The position numbers and the translations under genes are program-made. A model generated the notes under the pieces. The model searched no databases. It was not told the origin of the DNA and saw only the letters and a list, made by a program, of their open reading frames with translations. This document shows, piece by piece, positions 7,101 to 11,502 of a stretch of DNA of 11,502 nt; positions within the stretch are counted from its first letter, which is position 1; every line of letters begins with the position of its first letter. Origin of the DNA: Gp6-AA40 sp050742535 (GTDB lineage: Bacteria; Acidobacteriota; Vicinamibacteria; Vicinamibacterales; UBA2999); NCBI GenBank assembly GCA_050742535.1, contig JBOGIQ010000189.1, forward strand, positions 1 through 11,502, given 5' to 3'.

Positions 7101-7145
7101 GCCGGGTCCGCGCCCGATGCGAAATCGCCGGGCGCGGGACCCGGC
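7101..7145 (-). promoter_or_regulatory. Hairpin abutting the mtgA start codon
   Basis: Arms 7101-7116 and 7129-7145 pair over 16 bp with a single bulged base; inside, 7119-7122 (GCGA) and 7125-7128 (TCGC) add 4 bp. In the minus-strand mRNA the 3' arm ends at the base just before the mtgA ATG, so the fold would cover the whole ribosome-binding region. It could repress translation of mtgA, protect the 3' end of the aminotransferase message, or be only a mobile palindrome. It has no T-tract, so it is not a standard terminator. Confidence 0.6.
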
Positions 7146-7191
7146 CCACGATTACGGAAATCGCCGGGCGCGGCACCGGGCCCACAACTAC
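7121..7191 (-). repeat. Two tandem ~35-bp repeats between the aminotransferase and mtgA genes
   Basis: Copies at 7121-7155 and 7156-7191 share GAAATCGCCGGGCGCGG followed by an (A/C)CCGG-CCCAC variant and end in a similar CNACTAC/GATTAC tail. The TAG stop of the aminotransferase (7188-7190) lies in the tail of the second copy. Either copy could pair with the arm at 7101-7116, giving mutually exclusive folds. Confidence 0.7.
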
Positions 7192-8354
7192 GCATTAGCC
7201 AGCTGAGGGCGGAGCGCCGCGCTGGCGGCCGCCACGCCGGCGCCCGATGGCACCCGCTGGCCACTCAACACGAGCGCCTCCTCGAGCGCCGCAAGGAACT
7301 GCAGGAGCGTCTGATGCGTCGAGCTCGCACCCATCAGCCCGACGCGCCAGATCTTCCCCGCCAGTGGACCGAGGCCCGCCCCGACTTCGATGTTGAACGA
7401 GTTGAGCAGCGTCCGCCGCACGACCCCTTCGTCCACGCCGGACGGCACGCGAACGGTGTTCAGCGTCCACAGCCGCTCGCCCGCCGGCGGCAGGAGCGAC
7501 AAACCCATGGCTTCCAGGCCGGCGGCAAACGCGTGATGATGACGCTCGTGGCGCGCCCACCGCGCCTCGAGCCCCTCCTCCTCGATCATCAGCAGCGCCT
7601 CCCGCAGCGCGTAGACCAGCGACGAGCACATCGTGTGGTGATATTTTCCGCCGACCCAGTAATCCTCGAGCAGCTTCAGATCGAGGTAGAAGCTGCGGCA
7701 CTTCACCATCCGCTGACGCGCGGGACCGGACACCGCAAGCGGCGCAATCCCCGACGGCGCGCCGACGCACTTCTGCGCGCAGGAGTACGACACGTCCACT
7801 CCCCAGCCGGCCAGATCGACGTCATGGCCGCCAAGCGACGTGACCGTATCGACGATCGACAGGGCACCGTGCTCGCGGACGATCGCCGCCAGCTCCCTGA
7901 TCGGATTCCGCACGCCGGTTGACGTCTCGGCGTGCACCATCCCGACCACGTCGGCGCCCTCGCGGCGCAGCTCGTCGCGAAGCCGCTGGGGATCGACCGC
8001 CCGCCCCCACTCCACGTCGATGCGCCGGACGCTGGCGCCGTAGCGTTCGAAGATCTGCGCCAGCCGGTCGCCGAAATAGCCGGTCACGATGACGATGCCG
8101 CGCTTGCCGTCGGAGACGAAGTTGCCCACCGCCGCTTCCATCGCCGACGTGCCGGTGCCCGACGTCGCCAGCGCCAGCGCCTGATCGTCTGCGCGGAACA
8201 GCCGGCGCACCGACGATCCGACTTCCTTCAGCAGCGGTACGAAATCGGGATCGAGATGACTCAGCACCGGTGCGGCCATCGCGCGCAGCACGCGCGGCGG
8301 AATGAGGCTCGGGCCGGGGCCCAGAAGAATGCGTTCGGTATCCGGAAGGGACAT
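7188..8354 (-). CDS. Alanine/serine-glyoxylate aminotransferase (class V, PLP)
   Basis: 388 residues, fold type I class V aminotransferase of the AGXT/serine-glyoxylate group. Evidence: LLGPGPSLIPPRVLRAM near the N-terminus (10-26), SGTGTSAMEAA (65-75) for the cofactor phosphate, HAETSTGV (141-148), Asp169 facing the PLP pyridine nitrogen, Lys195 in SCAQKCVGAPSG (191-202) as the Schiff-base lysine, SFYLDLK (221-227), YHHT (238-241), and Arg337 in WRVGLMG as the substrate carboxylate binder. Similar blocks occur in human AGT. It would move an amino group from alanine or serine to glyoxylate, making glycine and pyruvate or hydroxypyruvate, in the cytoplasm. It lies 20 nt after the HOGA-like aldolase gene, which would supply the glyoxylate. 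Ureidoglycine-glyoxylate aminotransferase (PucG-like) is possible, but no purine-catabolic neighbour is seen. The ATG has only GGAG at a long distance (12 nt). Confidence 0.9.
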   Translation of the reverse strand: MSLPDTERILLGPGPSLIPPRVLRAMAAPVLSHLDPDFVPLLKEVGSSVRRLFRADDQALALATSGTGTSAMEAAVGNFVSDGKRGIVIVTGYFGDRLAQIFERYGASVRRIDVEWGRAVDPQRLRDELRREGADVVGMVHAETSTGVRNPIRELAAIVREHGALSIVDTVTSLGGHDVDLAGWGVDVSYSCAQKCVGAPSGIAPLAVSGPARQRMVKCRSFYLDLKLLEDYWVGGKYHHTMCSSLVYALREALLMIEEEGLEARWARHERHHHAFAAGLEAMGLSLLPPAGERLWTLNTVRVPSGVDEGVVRRTLLNSFNIEVGAGLGPLAGKIWRVGLMGASSTHQTLLQFLAALEEALVLSGQRVPSGAGVAAASAALRPQLANA

Positions 8355-8355
8355 T

Positions 8356-8387
8356 TATTAATGTGACTCCGCTATTAATGTGACTCC
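8356..8387. repeat. 17-bp tandem duplication across the aldolase stop codon
   Basis: The 15-mer TATTAATGTGACTCC occurs at 8356-8370 and 8373-8387 (period 17 bp). On the minus strand the upstream copy encodes the last residues ESH and the TAA stop of the aldolase gene. The second copy fills the 20-nt gap before the aminotransferase start and supplies its only GGAG-like ribosome-binding candidate. Confidence 0.85.
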
Positions 8388-9286
8388 ACGAACAGTTCTT
8401 TGAAGGCGCCCAACTCGGTCAGCTGACCGCGGATCGTCTCGACGACGTGCGGCGGCGCGGGGCGCAGCGGCGGCCGGGGCACGCCGCCGTTATATCCAGA
8501 CAGGTCGAGCGCGGCCTTCAGTCCGGCCACGCCATAGACGCCGCCGACCGAGCGCGCCAGCGGCGTGATCCAATGCTGCAGCACGCGCCCCTCGCCCAGC
8601 CGGTCAGCTGCGACGAGCGTCTGCATGCGCACGCACGCCTCGGGCAGGAGCGCCGCCAGCGCGAGAATCGCCCCGTCGCACCCGGCGCACAGGGCGTGAA
8701 AGAACGTCGTCGCCGAGCCGGCGAGCACCGTGAAGTCGTCCGGCGTCCTCGTCACCAGCTCGCTGATGTAGCCGATGTCGCCGCCCGATTCCTTCATGCC
8801 GACGATGTTCGGGTGCGCGGCGAGACGCTCGACCGCCTCGACCGGCATGGTCACGCCGGTGAACATCGTCACGTTGTAGAGGAGCACCGGGACGCGCGAT
8901 GCGTCGGCGACTTCGGTGTAGTGCCGGACGAAAATCTCCGCGGTCATCTGCGCCTTGAAGAACGACGGCGTGCGCACGAGCACCGCATCCACGCCGGCGG
9001 CAGCGGCACGGGCGGTGGCGGCAATCGTCGCCTTCGTCGATTCGCGGCCGGTGCCGGCAATCAGCGGACGATTCGACGGGACACGCTCCCGCACGATCTC
9101 CACCACCCGGTCGGCCTCGGCATCGTCCAACTGGGCCGCCTCGCCGTTGGACCCGAGGACGACAAGGCCGGTCAGCGGCGTCTTCATCCAGCGATCGACG
9201 TTGCTCCGCAGCGCGGCCTCGTCCACGACGTCATCGGTTGTAAACGGCGTGACGATCGGCGTGAAGATGCCACTGAAGGCCTTCAT
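8375..9286 (-). CDS. 4-hydroxy-2-oxoglutarate aldolase-like (HOGA1 type, DapA/NAL superfamily)
   Basis: 303 residues from the ATG at 9286, the usual superfamily length. TIM-barrel aldolase with Schiff-base Lys165 (IVGMKESGGD) and catalytic Tyr137 (LLYNV). It has GSNGE at 45-49, as in human HOGA1, instead of the GTTGE of DapA. Other HOGA1-like blocks are PLIAGTGRESTKATI (74-88), HPNIVGMKESGGD (158-170), VLAGSA (187-192) and GYNGGVPRPPL (264-274). The Arg that follows YNVP in DapA and binds the substrate carboxylate is absent (YNVTMFTG). It would split 4-hydroxy-2-oxoglutarate into pyruvate and glyoxylate, as in hydroxyproline breakdown; other 2-keto-3-deoxy-acid aldolase roles remain possible. 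A longer reading to 9385 runs through a palindromic repeat and is rejected. No Shine-Dalgarno precedes the ATG, and a TATGAT box ends 6 bases before it, so the message may be leaderless. First gene of the block. Confidence 0.88.
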   Translation of the reverse strand: MKAFSGIFTPIVTPFTTDDVVDEAALRSNVDRWMKTPLTGLVVLGSNGEAAQLDDAEADRVVEIVRERVPSNRPLIAGTGRESTKATIAATARAAAAGVDAVLVRTPSFFKAQMTAEIFVRHYTEVADASRVPVLLYNVTMFTGVTMPVEAVERLAAHPNIVGMKESGGDIGYISELVTRTPDDFTVLAGSATTFFHALCAGCDGAILALAALLPEACVRMQTLVAADRLGEGRVLQHWITPLARSVGGVYGVAGLKAALDLSGYNGGVPRPPLRPAPPHVVETIRGQLTELGAFKELFVESH

Positions 9287-9292
9287 GACGTG

Positions 9293-9298
9293 ATCATA
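9293..9298 (-). promoter_or_regulatory. -10 candidate for the aldolase operon (possibly leaderless)
   Basis: TATGAT on the minus strand ends six bases before the ATG at 9286, which places the expected transcription start at the A of the ATG. This agrees with the lack of a ribosome-binding site. No good -35 box was found. Confidence 0.35.
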
Positions 9299-9301
9299 TC
9301 T

Positions 9302-9309
9302 GGTATAAG
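9302..9309 (+). promoter_or_regulatory. Extended -10 candidate for the dehydrogenase gene
   Basis: GGTATAAG preceded by T gives the extended -10 form TGnTATAAG on the plus strand, with transcription start expected near 9316. It lies only 3 bp from the opposing -10 candidate of the aldolase operon, so the two promoters would compete. The palindrome at 9323-9383 would then be in the 5' leader. No -35 match. Confidence 0.35.
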
Positions 9310-9322
9310 CGTCGTGCATACC

Positions 9323-9383
9323 GGCACCCCTGAAGCGTGCCCTACGAGACGGGTGCCTCGTAGGGCGCCGCTTTAGCGGTGCC
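9323..9383. repeat. Palindromic element, 61 bp, in the divergent intergenic region
   Basis: A perfect 10-bp inverted repeat, GCCCTACGAG (9339-9348) and CTCGTAGGGC (9357-9366), has an 8-nt loop. It sits inside a longer imperfect inverted repeat, GGCACC...GAAGCG (9323-9337) against CGCTTTAGCGGTGCC (9369-9383). Alternative folds exist: GGCAC/GTGCC (9323-9341), GGCACCC/GGGTGCC (9323-9329 with 9351-9357) and CCGCT-TT-AGCGG (9368-9379). It could therefore form one long stem or three small ones. It ends five bases before the dehydrogenase ribosome-binding site. Confidence 0.8.
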
Positions 9384-9387
9384 ATAC

Positions 9388-9396
9388 GGAGAAGGA
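9388..9396 (+). promoter_or_regulatory. Ribosome binding site of the dehydrogenase gene
   Basis: GGAGAAGGA with GGAG eight bases before the ATG at 9400. This selects 9400 over an in-frame GTG-type start at 9379 inside the palindrome. Confidence 0.7.
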
Positions 9397-9399
9397 ATC

Positions 9400-10899
9400 A
9401 TGCGGATACGGGCGGCTCTCATCACGGTCGTTGCTCTCATCGCGTTTCGCGCGGTTCACGCGCAGATCACGGCAAATCCGTTTCCTGCGCCGGTGGAAAA
9501 ACGCGGCATCGCGGTTGAGGTCCGCGACGTCGTGCGTCTGCCGCGGACGCTCGGCATGCGGCCGCCCGATCAGGACGTGAACCCGGCCGGGTGGGCGCGC
9601 GTGAGCTTCATCCGCGACGCGCCGGACGGCCGGCGGTTCGTCAACGATTCGCGCGGCTTTATTTATCTGCTCGACCGGGACAACAGGACACCGGTCTATC
9701 TCGACTTCGCGTCGCAGGTGATGCACGTGAACTACAGCCGGCTGGAGAGCGGGCTGGTCGGCTTCACGTTCCACCCCGAGTTCGCGAAGAACGGACTGCT
9801 GTACACGGTTCACGTCGAGTTCGCCCAGGGCAATCCGGCGAAGCCGAATTTCATCCCGCCCGGCTTCACGGACGCACAGGTGACGTATCACAACGTGATC
9901 ACCGAGTGGCGTGCGAAAAATCCCGCGGCGAACACGTTCGACGGCACGCGCCGCGAGCTGCTGCGCGTGGCGCACGCCGTCCAGAACCAGTCGCACCCGA
10001 TGGGGGCGGTGGAGTTCAACCCGACGGCGAAGCCGGGCTCGCCTGATTACGGCCTGCTCTACACCAGCGGCAGCGACCTCGGGTTCAGCAACGGCGGCGG
10101 GCCGCATGCCAACAACCCGGGGCAGACACAGCGGCTCGACTCGGTGATCGGCGCGATCCTCCGCATCGATCCGCGGAGCCCCAGCGTGTCGAAAGGGACG
10201 AAAGGACTGGGCGACTACACGATTCCGCCCTCGAACGTGTTCGCCGCCGACAACAATCCGAAGACGATCGGCGAGATCTACGCCTACGGCTTCCGCAACG
10301 CGCACCGCCTGTCGTGGGACCTGTCCGACGGGACGTTGTTCGCCAACGACATCGGCATGGACAACATCGAAGAGGTGAACATCGTCCGCAACGGCGGCAA
10401 CTACGGATGGATGAAGCGCGAAGGGACCTACGAGAACGGGATGAGCCGGCCTGGCGGCGCGCTCAATCAGCTCTATGAGCTGCCGGCGGACGTGCTCGAT
10501 GGAAAGGTGAAAGAGGAGTTCATCTATCCCGTGGCGATGTACGACCACGACGAGGGGCGGGCGATTTCCGGCGGCTTCGTCTACACCGGCAAGATCGCCG
10601 CGCTGCGTGGGAAGTACGTGTTCGGCGACGTCCAGCGCGGGCGGGTATTCGTGGCAGACGTGGCCGCGCTCAAGAAGGCGGATGACGGCGTGCCGCGGAC
10701 CGTGGCACCAATCGAGGAAGTGCAGCTGTTCGTCCGCGATGCCGGCGGCGGGCGCACGAACGTGTCGTTCCAGGAGCTGGTCGACAAGACGATGGGCACG
10801 AAGCTGACGCGGGCCGATCTGCACGTCGGGGTCGGCCGCGACGGCGAGCTGTTCTTGACATCGCGGCAGGACGGGTTCGTGCGGATGCTTGTGCCGTGA
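9400..10899 (+). CDS. Exported glucose/sorbosone dehydrogenase-family protein (PQQ-type beta-propeller)
   Basis: 499 residues. An N-terminal signal peptide (MRIRAALITVVALIAFRAVHA, cut about 21/22) exports it to the periplasm. The rest has the marks of the GSDH family of six-bladed propellers, which includes PQQ-dependent soluble glucose and aldose dehydrogenases: ESGLVGFTFHPEFAKNGLLY (116-135), QNQSHPMGAVEFNP (195-208), IYAYGFRNAHRLSWD (293-307, with the family Arg299), EEVN...NGGNYGW (324-337), RAISGGFVYTG (387-397) and KYVFGD (405-410). It probably oxidises a sugar or other carbonyl/alcohol at PQQ, but PQQ binding is inferred. Compared with short aldose dehydrogenases, it has insertions around 140-200 and 425-475. 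Its downstream neighbour is a degraded gene and it appears to be a single-gene unit; a 9-bp repeat array starts 3 nt after its stop. Confidence 0.88.
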   Translation: MRIRAALITVVALIAFRAVHAQITANPFPAPVEKRGIAVEVRDVVRLPRTLGMRPPDQDVNPAGWARVSFIRDAPDGRRFVNDSRGFIYLLDRDNRTPVYLDFASQVMHVNYSRLESGLVGFTFHPEFAKNGLLYTVHVEFAQGNPAKPNFIPPGFTDAQVTYHNVITEWRAKNPAANTFDGTRRELLRVAHAVQNQSHPMGAVEFNPTAKPGSPDYGLLYTSGSDLGFSNGGGPHANNPGQTQRLDSVIGAILRIDPRSPSVSKGTKGLGDYTIPPSNVFAADNNPKTIGEIYAYGFRNAHRLSWDLSDGTLFANDIGMDNIEEVNIVRNGGNYGWMKREGTYENGMSRPGGALNQLYELPADVLDGKVKEEFIYPVAMYDHDEGRAISGGFVYTGKIAALRGKYVFGDVQRGRVFVADVAALKKADDGVPRTVAPIEEVQLFVRDAGGGRTNVSFQELVDKTMGTKLTRADLHVGVGRDGELFLTSRQDGFVRMLVP

Positions 10900-10901
10900 G
10901 A

Positions 10902-10946
10902 GTTGCCTGGGTTGCCTGGGTGGCCTGAGTTGCCTGGGTGGACTGG
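10902..10946 (+). repeat. Five 9-bp tandem repeats (GTTGCCTGG), left array
   Basis: Units GTTGCCTGG, GTTGCCTGG, GTGGCCTGA, GTTGCCTGG and GTGGACTGG lie head to tail, starting just after the dehydrogenase stop. They are matched by an inverted array at 11437-11472. The complementary strand reads as a Pro-Gly-Asn-type peptide, which is not a real protein. Confidence 0.9.
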
Positions 10947-10948
10947 GA

Positions 10949-11435
10949 TTGCGCGCACGGTGCGCGCTGGTGATCTTGCTGGTAACCACCTTGCCGGCGT
11001 GTCGCGCGCTCGGATACACAGACCGGGTTCTGTTACGCCAACCGTCGCCTGACGGCCAGCTGGTCGCCGTGTGCCAAGAGGTACCGGTGATTGACGGGCC
11101 GACTTACGACGTTCGGCTGGAACGGCCGGACGGACGGTTTCATTAGTCACGTAGGGCGCATCGTGTTTCTCGACGTGGCGTGGGCGCTCGAGCATCGGTC
11201 CGTATCCACGCCTTGGCGTCAAGTCGACCTGTGGAGCCGCCTTCTGAGCCGGGATAGAAGTGAAGACCTGTGGGTCCGCGGGCGCGGACTTCGTTTCGTC
11301 GAGCCGTCGACGGTAGAAATTCACCTGTGTCCGCACGGGCCGTCCAACTTCGGTCACTGCTCGGAGCCTGAAGCCGTCCATCGTTTCGCGGTGCCGTTAC
11401 CCACGATCTGGCCGATGCACCGAGTGACCGAGTAA
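10949..11435 (+). pseudogene. Frameshifted lipoprotein-like gene with WD/TolB-like start
   Basis: From a TTG at 10949 the frame gives a lipoprotein signal (MRARCALVILLVTTLPAC; lipobox LPAC, Cys18), then RQPSPDGQLVAVC and YDVRLERPDGRF, the pattern of one beta-propeller/WD-like strand set. This frame stops at 11146. The reading continues in another frame from about 11140 (FISHVGRIVFLDVAWALEHR... to the TAA at 11435). Dropping one T from the TTT at about 11138-11140 would join the two. At ~160 residues even the joined product is short for a propeller, so an internal deletion is likely in addition. The start is weak: the bases upstream belong to the 9-bp array. A base-call error is the main alternative for the frameshift. 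Function unknown. Confidence 0.55.
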
Positions 11436-11436
11436 C

Positions 11437-11472
11437 CCAGGCCACCCACGCAACCCAGGCAACCCAGGCCAC
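11437..11472 (-). repeat. Four 9-bp tandem repeats, right array (inverted copy of the left array)
   Basis: CCAGGCCAC, CCACGCAAC, CCAGGCAAC and CCAGGCCAC are the reverse complement of the 10902-10946 unit type. The array begins one base after the TAA of the degraded gene. Bases 11473-11502 show no recognisable feature. Confidence 0.88.
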
Positions 11473-11502
11473 CCATCCGTCCTACCATACGCAGGTGAGG
11501 AT

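Noticed and set aside
8375..9286. Annotation as dapA (dihydrodipicolinate synthase)
   Set aside because: GSNGE instead of GTTGE and no Arg after the catalytic YNV; the match to HOGA1 is closer and an aminotransferase for glyoxylate follows.
9287..9385. Longer aldolase start at 9385
   Set aside because: The added residues are translated from the palindromic element; aldolases of this family start close to the ATG at 9286.
9373..11019. Open frame of 548 codons on the minus strand opposite the dehydrogenase
   Set aside because: Arg/His/Val-rich antisense product; the plus strand has a signal peptide, ribosome-binding site and family motifs.
11143..11472. Minus-strand frame beginning with AWVAWVAWV
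   Set aside because: The start is a translation of the 9-bp array and the rest is antisense to the degraded gene.

Overview
This is a GC-rich, gene-dense bacterial segment with ten recognisable protein genes and one degraded gene. Taxonomy is inferred, not shown. The 30-bp palindromic repeats at 5171-5250 read RLKADTT/RLKPDTT in one frame, a peptide tail I associate with genomes of Acidobacteriota, class Vicinamibacteria. The high GC, the GTG and TTG starts and the gene mix fit that group.

Left block (1-2357, minus strand): three closely spaced genes run leftwards. They encode a CmoA-family SAM-dependent enzyme, an MFS transporter of the anion:cation symporter type, and the N-terminal part of an O-methyltransferase cut by the window edge. 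Gaps of 29 and 8 nt suggest one transcript. No CmoB partner is visible, so the CmoA homologue may serve small-molecule tailoring rather than tRNA modification.

Centre (2531-5180, plus strand): a large GT-C-fold membrane glycosyltransferase with an extra C-terminal domain is followed by a small class I methyltransferase. This pair probably works in cell-surface glycan synthesis. It meets the next block convergently across an array of three 30-bp palindromic repeats.

Right-centre block (5256-9286, minus strand): in transcription order, a 4-hydroxy-2-oxoglutarate aldolase (HOGA1-like), an alanine/serine-glyoxylate class V aminotransferase, a monofunctional peptidoglycan glycosyltransferase (mtgA) and a HELYH putative metallopeptidase. 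The first two make a metabolic pair: the aldolase would release pyruvate and glyoxylate, and the aminotransferase would convert glyoxylate to glycine. The metallopeptidase appears to have its own TATAAT promoter.

Right end (9400-11502, plus strand): an exported glucose/sorbosone-dehydrogenase-family protein starts from a divergent promoter region containing a 61-bp palindromic element. Downstream is a frameshifted lipoprotein-like gene, bracketed by two arrays of the same 9-bp repeat in opposite orientation.

The most unusual feature is how many gene junctions carry a different short repeat family. Several of these repeats contain or touch stop codons, and one forms a 20-bp hairpin directly against the mtgA start codon.
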